Shown: positions 10,401 through 14,230, counted from the first letter of the stretch. The stretch: 18,976 nucleotides of DNA from Paludibacteraceae bacterium (GCA_016297215.1 JAEDGZ010000032.1:1-18976); one strand, 5' to 3'. Notes: generated by a model not told the origin, from the letters alone. Numbers and translations: made by a program.

Positions 10401-10858
10401 CTGAGGCGGAGTCCGACCTCGCGGAGATAAGTATCAAGGAGGTGTCGGCAGGCGATACCTGCATGGTCATCTGCACTTCCGAGTCGGGCGAGAGCCGCAG
10501 GTATCAGATATGGTTCGCCGTCTCCGAGACCAACGATGCGGCCATTCCTACGCCCAACGATGTGCTCGTGAAGCGTATAGGCGGTTCCTATCAGTTGCTC
10601 TTTGCCACCACCCGCAAGGATGTGTCCGTAGGTATCTATAACGCGATGGGCAGACTCGTAGCCTTGGAGAAAGTGCCGACTGCCAACCCCAACGATGTCT
10701 CGCTCGCTACCGACAGTTACGGCAACGAGGTGCTGATGGATGTCAGCAACACCGACTCCGGCGTACTCATAGACCTTGCCCCGGGCGATGTCTATCTATA
10801 CACCTTCTTCCTCTCCGACAAAGAGGTCATCCGCTCCGGCAAGATCGTGTTGCTGTGA
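1466..10858 (+). CDS. Giant exported repeat protein, PCMD and cadherin-like sandwich domains
   Basis: A 3,130-residue surface or secreted protein. Residues 1-33 form a signal peptide with a long N-region, a hydrophobic run (LVISLLLLMAGTIQA) and likely cleavage before QQ. Residues ~34-274 resemble the PCMD domain (PNASFEDWSG, then PASWNVSN). From ~275 to ~1536 and from ~1733 to ~3025 I count about 30 repeats of 75-105 residues, 15 on each side of a second PCMD-like domain at ~1537-1732 (IPNGEFTDW, KPAGWYVPG). The repeat pattern is L..I.LDG..L.GF.P....Y...LP.GT, then QTV, then I.V.A.DG...TYTI.F, close to the cadherin-like beta-sandwich family (Pfam PF12733 as I recall it). The last ~100 residues (VGIYNAMGRLV, GDVYLYTFFL, GKIVLL) look like a type IX secretion sorting domain. 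No catalytic domain is visible. A structural, adhesive or carbohydrate-contacting role is inferred. The frame is unbroken, and it has its own promoter and a strong hairpin just downstream. Confidence 0.88.
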   Translation: MKNLKMSTFNWLVARGQWLVISLLLLMAGTIQAQQLPNASFEDWSGAPFDGNKQPASWNVSNVTQFGFKFNFAYQEAGHTGSYCLRVQDREIGAAGITEVSPGYFSLGQPWVYIESLTKVSYATAGTEGGMSFTYRPDSMSVWIKRTGNNTDKEDFYLLYYAWSGTAKSSKYKGKNGSCTSVTKTNEESDIRIALDGNECGTDQKANQIAEGMWRERKTYGDWTNIKVPIYYFNNDAPTMMNIIFSASNYPNYRANSGLYDGNSLWVDDVSLIYSSKIQKLYIDDKEWKGFDPNNTTGEQVYSLGQSATTLPKIEAKRGIGTLTNAHGETANFTGRTLSGKEITITNGEIDGTPTTITVRAEDGSSTTTYKIKFVRAASTNSKLAGLSVNGEPIAAFNANTLNYTYELPYGTTDVPVVSAEKAEDGQTVSITQPTSTTGKATIVVTAADKKTTSTYTIQFSVALLADNTLKDIKVNGNSVAGFTPTQTIYRVSLPVGTTDIPVVEAVSAYPAGAQTITHTPPAQVEGGQYQISVTTPGNPVAKVYKLNFKLEASSYTYLSDLQMGGYITDFQPDVLTYYVNLPLGTTELPKVTYTEGDPYQSVTVEYGGLDGTTRVIVTAANGDQSVYKIVVSTDQSDVNTLQNIYLDGVALEGFSPDKVQYNVELPIGTESLPTITVDQGDAYQTVSIVYGDVNGITRITVTAGNGDTKVYQIKFTVLQATNNTLRMITLDGKDLEGFNPEVIEYTINLPLGTTKQPEVGWTPNDEYQTVSVRKGSAITDDVKITVRPQSGASRTYTLHFTLEVSGNTALAMIYLDGVALDGFHKDTLTYTYLLPKGVSEVPQVTYEKDDETQKVLAIAEGYVYTLTVTAPSGAKRTYTISFVVQKSENAFLKMIYLDGDSLQGFDKNVLAYEVELTGATCPAITVDKENGQQVTITTPYGAGTARILVQPEQGAANTYTILFTKAAQTTVQLQNILLDGATIAGFSPAKTDYTVEYEGTRPVLTWVANAGQTVQRLEKQDTVLLVVSAGADYATYTVAFRRTLSADATLADILLDGVPMEEFVSTTTDYIVHLPAGATLPVVTYRAGHPAQTIVMGELLPMQTGITVQAENGASVTYTVTFEVALYSDTTLADLQVEGHTLNYQPTQTEYALTLDEGMPLPALHYTARAGQRVVVSEPSDDEQCVTVTAENGTTATYIIRYTRTISGNALLADILLDGVSLTGFAPDRFAYTDTLPMRTKTVPSVFPVGQLPGQTITTYFSAPDGVTKIHVEAPNGTDTQDYTIAFPLRKSSNAALTDLYLNSESVELRFHPDTLHYTVLMPYQATEVPQMTYEASAEQTVEVVSRPLGETSEIRVHAEDGSERVYTVLFQKQYSAKSNLLDSLIVVETGAVLPVSNLTQTVSLPYGTRNMTIRYKKAFDEQTVWVQAGGVNKPTVITVQSNRPDEEAVTYTLTPAVATQDPATLTSITVDGITLADFDRNRFTYICNRTSSNTPQVLTTQESGVQMNVVSDVWHWEAKVSAEGRENTYTIYFHYPNDVIPNGEFTDWTTTTLTGTDKPAGWYVPGDVVNNWELLTFGKVKPGETVRKENETVMRLNTTRYGSSAGPVPCVINLGGLGGTLAVAGGSRIVPYGFIAFHNSPNAVEMNYKYPNTAGDGALFQYIFYDIAGNKHTYKHTQATVSSDYASVVLPLNTDTIAGVTGLDVIIDATGIYPDAKAGANLYVDYLRFSYNSTLTGVKVNGKAATKSGNAFNVLLDDSEDTNLPTLMFEGEVSDQAQLVTWTDRPDSIGCQHRKATIINYAEDGSHTDYTLTVLRPRNTTNMLADILVDGVSIEGFADTTVNYTITLPANAPLPSIQPVLANGLQSVTTSLSGNVLSIKVTPEMGGSKTYKITFKRVPSDDTTLSALTGVSAFAPDTREYTIDADAMPVLQFTKQSDAQTVVLTRPAADKAVITVTAEDGVSQGTYTITLQQPVPTTSGQIKDMKVNNKPWTEFTSTKYDYTLERPEDVQFTRVDDADSVVFVQSPVDMRWLVYGSEQHTYTLTYQSDLSTNAHLAAVLLDGTEYPNFLPTEEEQTIEVASNDYTLSWVRAEETQQVAYTFDEAAQTYTVTVMAEDGTTTFTYHLSIQTRLSNDATLQGIYIDGTLLPEFTPTQETYTYIIPVGATKQQEPQMPSVTYQKNHSGQTIVLTAGTLGVPTTLEVLAEDKLTTKQYELTIEAEPSHCATLTGILVNGKPLPSFAPTLRYYSARTADSEVNLQWTSDDAFQTVTWLKDGNRYTIHVLAQDGINYADYYVDVYAETLSNTATLANIRLDGQAFSEFETALNPLLGFSPMQQAYIINLPSGTTRLPDVSATLKEDGQTVAIRTAEKTIYLDVTAPDGVTTNTYSLTFRMPQSANAQLGMIYVGDEELPDFDPDTYYYLVTLPVGTHSLPEVLTRKAETTQTVTMITESEGETPFVTINVLAEDQTTTTTYTVAFRYTRSESDTLQMIYADGMPLPDFSPAVHTYVYTLPVDATQFPEISWDVADAWQTVRMDTTLLTETQLTRRITVTAESGRTAVYTVAYERLLSDADTLQMILLDDKPLEGFRADSTFYLVTLAEEAELLPVVTYIEGDADQTIAVRYEAVAYSTDSVAQITVRAANGNTRTYTVRFTRALSNDTHLQMIYIDGTPLANFDEEKYTYRIPLPVEVTVLPMVTAEKKEPAQQVTIQRDADTVRVAVVAADTSFTATYTLVFEHLKSDNTLLADLQLQYTGDAGVSPAEGTAELTLSPAFAPEHYDYAVILPYGVNDLPTILPVKSDEEQTVEISDPQMIGEGAAQQAIITITVTAPNEEDQAAYTITFTFAQNDDARLTAIYLRGELLAGFHPDTLEYTLSYPAHSTEEDFAAAADVRAELSDEAATLAISMDEAGTILLSVTAQDGSNRTYSIRQTIQLDTDNALRMIYLDDAPLPHFDPEQEFYIYYLVEGMTPPAVTAEAESDLAEISIKEVSAGDTCMVICTSESGESRRYQIWFAVSETNDAAIPTPNDVLVKRIGGSYQLLFATTRKDVSVGIYNAMGRLVALEKVPTANPNDVSLATDSYGNEVLMDVSNTDSGVLIDLAPGDVYLYTFFLSDKEVIRSGKIVLL
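9742..9760 (+). repeat. In-frame copy of the palindromic element inside the giant gene
   Basis: CGCAGGCG (9742-9749), a TCT loop and CGCCTGCG (9753-9760) form a perfect 8-bp hairpin. Its core matches the dispersed intergenic element, with the same orientation and with GGGGAC at 9737-9742 just before or overlapping its left arm. It is read as DAGVSPA within residues ~2758-2767 of the giant protein. In that repeat the distance from the first conserved Leu to the conserved Phe is about 29 positions, against about 13 in its neighbours. About 16 residues therefore appear to have been added without breaking the frame. Confidence 0.75.
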
Positions 10859-10860
10859 GT

Positions 10861-10889
10861 GTCCGGGTGCGCAGGCGTCCCCGCCTGCT
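10861..10889 (+). repeat. Dispersed GCAGGCG palindromic element, copy 2
   Basis: It is identical over 29 bases to copy 1 at 418-446. It begins two bases after the stop codon of the giant gene (10856-10858) and touches the long hairpin at 10890. Its position puts it in the 3' end of the giant transcript. Confidence 0.9.
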
Positions 10890-10933
10890 CAAGTAGGTTG
10901 CCTGACCAGTTCGGTCAGGCAACCTACTTGTTT
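10890..10933 (+). terminator. Perfect 18-bp hairpin, likely terminator of the giant gene
   Basis: The arm at 10890-10907 (CAAGTAGGTTGCCTGACC) is exactly complementary to 10913-10930 across a five-base loop, AGTTC. The sequence then continues TTTATC, a weak T-run only. Position, perfect pairing and small loop suit a factor-independent terminator or a 3'-end stabiliser. The short T-run leaves the terminator call less than certain. Confidence 0.7.
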
Positions 10934-11080
10934 ATCAACTGTCCAACGGCTGTCAATCTCGAAAACGACTCGAAAAAAGGACGAAAAAAGAAGCAGCCAA
11001 AAATCAGAGAGTAAGTAACGTGGAGCTGATATAAGCAAACTATTTTCATCACTCAAAGCCTAATTTGGTTTTTGGTAATG

Positions 11081-11121
11081 AATTAATGAATAATTACATG
11101 ATAATTACATGTTAAAGAAAA
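11081..11121 (+). repeat. Dispersed ~42-bp AT-rich repeat, second copy
   Basis: It matches 489-530 almost base for base, from AATTAATGAATAATTACA to GTTAAAGAAAA, with one substitution and one base missing. The two copies lie more than 10 kb apart and both are in gaps that also hold the GCAGGCG palindrome. Here it runs directly into the TCTCCCTT palindrome. Confidence 0.8.
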
Positions 11122-11152
11122 AGTCTCCCTTTAAGGGAGATTTAGAGGGTCG
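11121..11152. repeat. TCTCCCTT palindrome followed by TTTAGAGGG
   Basis: TCTCCCTT (11124-11131), one T, and AAGGGAGA (11133-11140) form an 8-bp stem, followed by TTTAGAGGGTCG. From memory, similar stretches recur between genes in many Bacteroidetes genomes. Only one copy is in this window, so the claim that it is a repeat rests on that recollection. It could also work as a transcript-end hairpin, although no T-run follows. Confidence 0.5.
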
Positions 11153-11198
11153 TTTTGGGCAATTTTTGTTGAAATAAAAGAATCATCGTTGTTTTTGT

Positions 11199-11228
11199 GT
11201 CCGGCGTGCGCAGGCATCCCCGCCTGCT
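11199..11228 (+). repeat. Dispersed GCAGGCG palindromic element, copy 3 (diverged)
   Basis: It has the same head and body as copy 1, with one extra C in the head (GTCCGGCGTGC) and a G-to-A change in the left arm (GCAGGCA), which leaves one mismatched pair in the stem. It is not close to a stop codon. It looks like an older, decaying copy. Confidence 0.8.
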
Positions 11229-11340
11229 AAAAATATGTTTCTTATTTCGAGTGCGTGTTAATATACTGCATAAAACACACTGTTGTCGGTTTTTGCACAT
11301 TTTTAATCTAAATTTACCCCCCCCTATGGGTTATTTATAG

Positions 11341-11348
11341 TATTTTTG
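11341..11348 (+). promoter_or_regulatory. Possible -7 box for the second exported protein
   Basis: TATTTTTG followed by CACC matches the TAnnTTTGC form of the other promoters in the window. No TTG lies at the expected distance upstream, so support is weaker. If real, it would give the gene at 11671 a leader of over 300 bases containing two hairpins and a palindromic-element array. Confidence 0.35.
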
Positions 11349-11397
11349 CACCGTGTTTAGTTTACGGCTCCCAAGAAAGTAAACTGGGCACACAGGC

Positions 11398-11449
11398 GCT
11401 GTCCGATGTGAGCAGGTGCCGTCCGGGTACGCAGGCGTCCCCGCCTGCT
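11398..11449 (+). repeat. Palindromic element copy 4 with a tandem partial copy
   Basis: A full element at 11421-11449 differs from copy 1 by a single base in the head (GTCCGGGTAC). It is preceded at 11398-11417 by a degenerate head-only copy, GCTGTCCGATGTGAGCAGGT, and perhaps by a still shorter CACAGGC at about 11391-11397. The 20-base spacing of the partial copies is the same as in the array at 13154. Confidence 0.75.
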
Positions 11450-11456
11450 CTCAAGG

Positions 11457-11480
11457 AGGTGCGGTCTCCAGGCCGCACCT
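11457..11480. repeat. GC-rich hairpin, AGGTGCGG arms
   Basis: AGGTGCGG (11457-11464) and CCGCACCT (11473-11480) form a perfect 8-bp stem around the loop TCTCCAGG. It stands seven bases after the palindromic element. It would be in the leader of the following gene if the box at 11341 is a promoter. No second copy is in the window. Confidence 0.55.
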
Positions 11481-11525
11481 TAAGAGACCAAAAGAAACTC
11501 AAAGAGACCCAAAAGACACCAAATC

Positions 11526-11541
11526 TCAGGGCACGCCCTGA
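11526..11541. repeat. Near-perfect palindrome TCAGGGC-AC-GCCCTGA
   Basis: Two seven-base arms surround a two-base centre. It could be a small cruciform-type site or part of a larger leader fold. A symmetric protein-binding site is also possible, but nothing in the window points to a partner. Confidence 0.45.
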
Positions 11542-11670
11542 CCCATCGGGGCAAACAAACAAATATGTGCATCCTAAAAATCCCCCGACAAAGACAAAAA
11601 TAGATAGCAAGGCAACATAGCCGCTATAACAAATCAACAATAAATTACAAACACTAAAATTTTAACAACC

Positions 11671-13146
11671 ATGAAAAAGATTAAACTCTTTTCTTTAGTA
11701 GCTGCCGCCCTCTTCGCCGGCAGCACGATGGCGCAAACTACTACAATTTTTGATGCTTCCGATGCCGATTGGACAGCGACTGGTGTGAATTTAACGACTG
11801 GCGCTACTACCGTTGGAGAGGTAACTTGGTATGGACGTAGCAGCGCGGCTATCAGTTCCAATACACTTAAGTTTTCTGATGACGTTAGTTGGACTGCTTA
11901 TCTTAAATTTGGCGGGGGTAGTACATTTAAGTCAGGTTCTGATTTAGCAGGTGTATTTACATATACGCCTGCCGTTGCCGGTACTCTCAAAGTATATACA
12001 AAAGGTGGTGGTGATTCTGCGAGAAAGTTATATGTGTCTCAATCTATTTCTTCTACAAATAAAGATACAGAGACTGCTATTGCAACAGCAGATGGTACGT
12101 CTAAGGCTGCCAATATTGCAGTTGCTACTGTAGCAGCAGGCGAGATGGTGTATATTTGGGGTGATAATAATATGTATGTTTACGGTATCACCTTTGAGGC
12201 ATCTGCTCCTGTTAGTGATCCGTGGATTGCCTTCTCTAAGGAAGAAGTTTCTCTTAAAGTTACCCCCTTCGTTGCAACAGCAGAGGCAGAACTGACGCTA
12301 AAAGGTGGTAACCTCACCGCAGGTACCTATGACCTCACATTGCCTACCGTAACTGGTTTGACAATCACCCCTACCAGCGTAACCGTTGCAGAAGATGGCG
12401 CATTAAATGAGACTATTACATTGTCCTATACCAGCGATGTGAACGTAGAGGCTGCTTCGGCGGTATTGGCATTGACTATTAGCGAACTGACAGCAAGCAC
12501 TACTATCAACTATTCTGCCAATGTAGATGTACTCACCCAAACAGTCGTTACCGAGGATATTACTTGGAATTGGGCTAACGCAGGTACTGCTGATGTCGTT
12601 TTCACAGAGACTTCCAAACCGTCTAAAACAGATACGATTGTTTTAGCAAATGTAGATGGTATTGCAAACGATGCGAACTTCAACTCACAGGCACTCAGTG
12701 TTCGTGGTGAGTATATGTTCCGAAAAGAATTTAATTGTTTCCAAGGCGACTATATCAGTTTCAATGTAGAAAAGGCAGGAACTGTACAAGTTGTGTTTAG
12801 CAATACCAACAAAAGAGACGCGAACAAAGGTTTAGGTCGCGTACTTCATATCAATGGTGTGCCCACCAATGATAGTACACTGAACGTTACAGAAGTTACT
12901 TCTCAACCTATTGCTATACCGGCAGGAAAGGTTACCATCACAAGCAAGATGCCCTCTCAACCGGATGCATATCAATACTTGCGTATATATAGTATTATCT
13001 ACACTATGGATAAATCCGGTGACATTGGTTCTTCTCTCAACCAAGCGCAAGTAGAGGCAAAGGCTGTGAAAGTCATCCGTGATGGTCAGTTGCTCATCAT
13101 CCGCGATGGCAAGACCTACACCGCACAGGGCGTAGAACTGCGCTAA
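11671..13146 (+). CDS. Exported protein with Ig-like region and C-terminal sorting-like tail
   Basis: A 491-residue exported protein of unknown role. A clear signal peptide (MKKIKLFSLVAAALFAG) is likely cut after Ala21, before QTTT. Residues ~25-175 look like a beta-rich module that ends in MYVYGITFEA, a pattern common near the end of carbohydrate-binding-type sandwiches. Residues ~185-285 look like an Ig-type domain (DPWIAFSKEEVSLKV onward). Residues ~290-445 form a second beta-rich module ending YLRIYSIIYT. The last ~25 residues (VIRDGQLLIIRDGKTYTAQG, then VELR) match a short C-terminal tail that I recall in many Bacteroidales exported proteins and that is thought to direct type IX secretion or anchoring. 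No catalytic motif is evident. The gene is more AT-rich than its neighbours (25 of 60 bases are G or C in 11941-12000). Palindromic elements begin eight bases after its stop. Confidence 0.75.
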   Translation: MKKIKLFSLVAAALFAGSTMAQTTTIFDASDADWTATGVNLTTGATTVGEVTWYGRSSAAISSNTLKFSDDVSWTAYLKFGGGSTFKSGSDLAGVFTYTPAVAGTLKVYTKGGGDSARKLYVSQSISSTNKDTETAIATADGTSKAANIAVATVAAGEMVYIWGDNNMYVYGITFEASAPVSDPWIAFSKEEVSLKVTPFVATAEAELTLKGGNLTAGTYDLTLPTVTGLTITPTSVTVAEDGALNETITLSYTSDVNVEAASAVLALTISELTASTTINYSANVDVLTQTVVTEDITWNWANAGTADVVFTETSKPSKTDTIVLANVDGIANDANFNSQALSVRGEYMFRKEFNCFQGDYISFNVEKAGTVQVVFSNTNKRDANKGLGRVLHINGVPTNDSTLNVTEVTSQPIAIPAGKVTITSKMPSQPDAYQYLRIYSIIYTMDKSGDIGSSLNQAQVEAKAVKVIRDGQLLIIRDGKTYTAQGVELR

Positions 13147-13153
13147 CCTCGGC

Positions 13154-13224
13154 GCTGTCCGGGTGCGCAGACGCTGTCCGTAGTGCGCAGGCACTGTCCG
13201 GGTGCGCAGGCGTCCCCGCCTGCT
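13154..13224 (+). repeat. Palindromic element copy 5 with two tandem partial copies
   Basis: Two head-plus-left-arm units (13154-13172 and 13173-13192, each GCTGTCCG...GTGCGCAG.C) precede a complete element whose GTCC head begins at 13196 and which ends at 13224. The unit length is 19-20 bases. The partial units lack the right arm, so only the last one can fold into the hairpin. The array starts eight bases after the stop codon at 13144-13146. Confidence 0.8.
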
Positions 13225-13246
13225 ATAAAGACAAATAGAAACAAAT

Positions 13247-13288
13247 CTATAGCCTCTATAACAACTATAGCCGCTATAAAATCTATAA
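13247..13288. repeat. CTATAG-type repeat block
   Basis: The block is built from CTATAGCCTCTATA, ACAACTATAGCCGCTATA and ATCTATAAT. Related blocks occur at 11615-11630 (ACATAGCCGCTATAAC) and at 15552-15586. Each holds small CTATAG.../...CTATAG pairings. Around it, from 13225 to 13427, I see only AT-rich sequence and a GCGTGAGCGAGTGAGCG stretch at about 13370, with no gene. Confidence 0.6.
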
Positions 13289-13427
13289 TCCCCAAACACT
13301 CCTATGCAACAATAGGCAAATAGTAATTTGTCAAATTGTCAAATAGAGTGTGTTTCCCAGCCGCGTTGGTCGCGTGAGCGAGTGAGCGGTTGCAGATAAT
13401 TACTGATGTAAAAATTTTAGAGTTTTT

Positions 13428-13460
13428 GAGAGAGCCCGTCGCGAGACGAGCTCTCTTTTT
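13428..13460 (+). terminator. Factor-independent terminator
   Basis: AGAGAGC (13429-13435) and CGTC (13437-13440) pair with GACG (13445-13448) and GCTCTCT (13450-13456) across a GCGA tetraloop, with a single C-A mismatch. The stem is followed by a run of T to 13460. This closes off transcription from the left just before the toxin-antitoxin promoter. Confidence 0.8.
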
Positions 13461-13483
13461 GTGCCAAAATTTGCTACTCGTTC

Positions 13484-13514
13484 TTGCATAATTCAGAAAA
13501 AAGCAGTACCTTTG
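13484..13514 (+). promoter_or_regulatory. Promoter of the toxin-antitoxin pair
   Basis: TTG (13484-13486), a 20-base gap and TACCTTTG (13507-13514) fit the Bacteroidetes pattern. The start codon of the antitoxin is 31 bases after the -7 box. Such pairs are usually repressed by their own antitoxin, but I see no clear operator palindrome here. Confidence 0.65.
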
Positions 13515-13532
13515 CAGGCGAAGAATAAAAAG

Positions 13533-13540
13533 AAAGGAGG
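13533..13540 (+). promoter_or_regulatory. Strong Shine-Dalgarno site of the antitoxin
   Basis: AAAGGAGG lies five bases before the ATG at 13546. Clear Shine-Dalgarno sites are uncommon in Bacteroidetes, and no other gene in this window has one. It fixes the start codon and suggests high translation of the antitoxin. Confidence 0.7.
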
Positions 13541-13545
13541 ATAAT

Positions 13546-13743
13546 ATGAATCAGACAGTAAGATTAGAACGTCTGACGGTACGTGTGCCGATGGCGGAGC
13601 GCGCTCGGTTTAAGAGGATTATGCGCGCAATGGGATATGAGGTTGAAAAGAAAAATGCGATAGACCGTGCATTGGATGATGTGATGGAAGGTCGCGTGTT
13701 TGAGGTGTCCTCTGTGGATGAACTGAGAAAGAAATTTAACTGA
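13546..13743 (+). CDS. Antitoxin of a YafQ-type toxin-antitoxin pair
   Basis: A 65-residue protein with a short beta-strand-like start (RLERLTVRVP), charged helices, and a C-terminal end (EVSSVDELRKKFN) suited to wrapping a toxin. It does not closely resemble DinJ, the usual YafQ partner, and I name it from its position. The start follows a strong Shine-Dalgarno site. Its stop TGA (13741-13743) shares its last A with the ATG of the toxin, so translation is coupled and the antitoxin is made first, the normal order. It is expected to bind the toxin and repress its own promoter. Confidence 0.75.
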   Translation: MNQTVRLERLTVRVPMAERARFKRIMRAMGYEVEKKNAIDRALDDVMEGRVFEVSSVDELRKKFN

Positions 13744-14018
13744 TGTATAGCGTTCGATATACAGCATCGTTTCAGAGAGATGTGGAGCGGTGTAAACGCA
13801 GGGGGCTTAATTTGGAGGACTTGTGGTCTGTTGTTGAGATGTTGGCAGAAGATGGATGCGTCTCGACAGACCATTCTCCGCACCGATTGTCTAAAGAGTA
13901 TGCCAATTTATGGGAGTGTCATATAGATGGTGATTGGTTGTTGGTTTGGAAACAAGATGATAATCGGTTAACGCTTCTTTTTACGAACACGGGTACGCAT
14001 AAGGATTTGTTTAAGTAA
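13743..14018 (+). CDS. YafQ-family toxin (RelE/ParE superfamily mRNA endonuclease)
   Basis: A 91-residue toxin expected to cleave mRNA on the ribosome when freed from its antitoxin. The residues known to matter in E. coli YafQ (His50, His63, Asp67, Trp68, His87, Phe91) have evident counterparts: His47 in SPHRLS, His60, Asp64 and Trp65 in ECHIDGDW, and His86 and Phe90 in TGTHKDLF. Spacing between them is preserved, so the toxin looks intact and active. Length is normal for the family. It overlaps the antitoxin by one base. A long inverted repeat lies 21 bases after its stop. Confidence 0.9.
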   Translation: MYSVRYTASFQRDVERCKRRGLNLEDLWSVVEMLAEDGCVSTDHSPHRLSKEYANLWECHIDGDWLLVWKQDDNRLTLLFTNTGTHKDLFK

Positions 14019-14039
14019 GAATCCGAATAACATGTTTTT

Positions 14040-14105
14040 TTTCAGGCTCCAAGTGGCAAGAAACGGACACTCACCAAGTCCTCTTTATCCACTTGGAGCC
14101 TGAAA
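14040..14105 (+). terminator. 17-bp perfect inverted repeat after the toxin gene
   Basis: TTTCAGGCTCCAAGTGG (14040-14056) is exactly complementary to 14089-14105, across a 32-base spacer. T-runs lie on the left side (14034-14042) and A/T sequence (ATATTTTCTTG) on the right. It could end toxin-antitoxin transcription, but a 32-base loop is long for a simple terminator. Inside the spacer, GCAAG and CCAAG echoes of the arm suggest decay of a larger structure. A small mobile element remnant is an alternative. Confidence 0.6.
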
Positions 14106-14199
14106 TATTTTCTTGTCCCTCCTACGTGTAAGAATTGGGGCAAATGGTGGAAAAATTGGATGTGTATGTACTTTTTTTGCTAAAAATGCAAAGTAGATA

Positions 14200-14230
14200 T
14201 TGCAAAATTAAAATAAAAGTCGTAACTTTG
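14200..14230 (+). promoter_or_regulatory. Promoter of the AAA ATPase gene
   Basis: TTG (14200-14202), 20 bases, then TAACTTTG (14223-14230) followed by CACCC. It is the best match to the Bacteroidetes pattern in the window. It predicts a leader of about 40 bases before the ATG at 14278. Confidence 0.7.

Larger units (their letters stand above)
10931..11670. other. 740-base intergenic region packed with repeats, no gene
   Basis: I find no convincing gene here. The short frames that cross it run through palindromes and lack any family pattern. It holds a copy of the 42-bp repeat (11081), a TCTCCCTT palindrome (11124-11140), palindromic elements at 11199 and 11421 with a tandem partial copy, a promoter-like box at 11341, and hairpins at 11457-11480 and 11526-11541. 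A CTATAG-like block lies at 11615-11630 shortly before the next gene. A C-run of eight follows ATTTA at 11317-11324. Confidence 0.7.

Noticed and set aside
1466..10858. A possible frameshift or assembly join within the giant gene at the composition change near 6060
   Set aside because: The reading frame is unbroken on both sides and the domain borders make sense. A composition change alone does not show an assembly error, although long reads could confirm it.
10776..11018. An 80-codon + strand frame across the end of the giant gene
   Set aside because: It overlaps the certain reading frame, then reads through the palindromic element and the 18-bp hairpin. Its composition is that of a chance frame.
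11362..11640. A 92-codon - strand frame with a hydrophobic start
   Set aside because: It runs through the palindromic element and two hairpins (its RAGGDACVPG part is the element itself), and no promoter or homology pattern is evident.
13154..13224. Regularly spaced repeat units, considered as a CRISPR array
   Set aside because: Units are adjoining 19-20-base partial copies with no unique spacers, and no cas gene is present.
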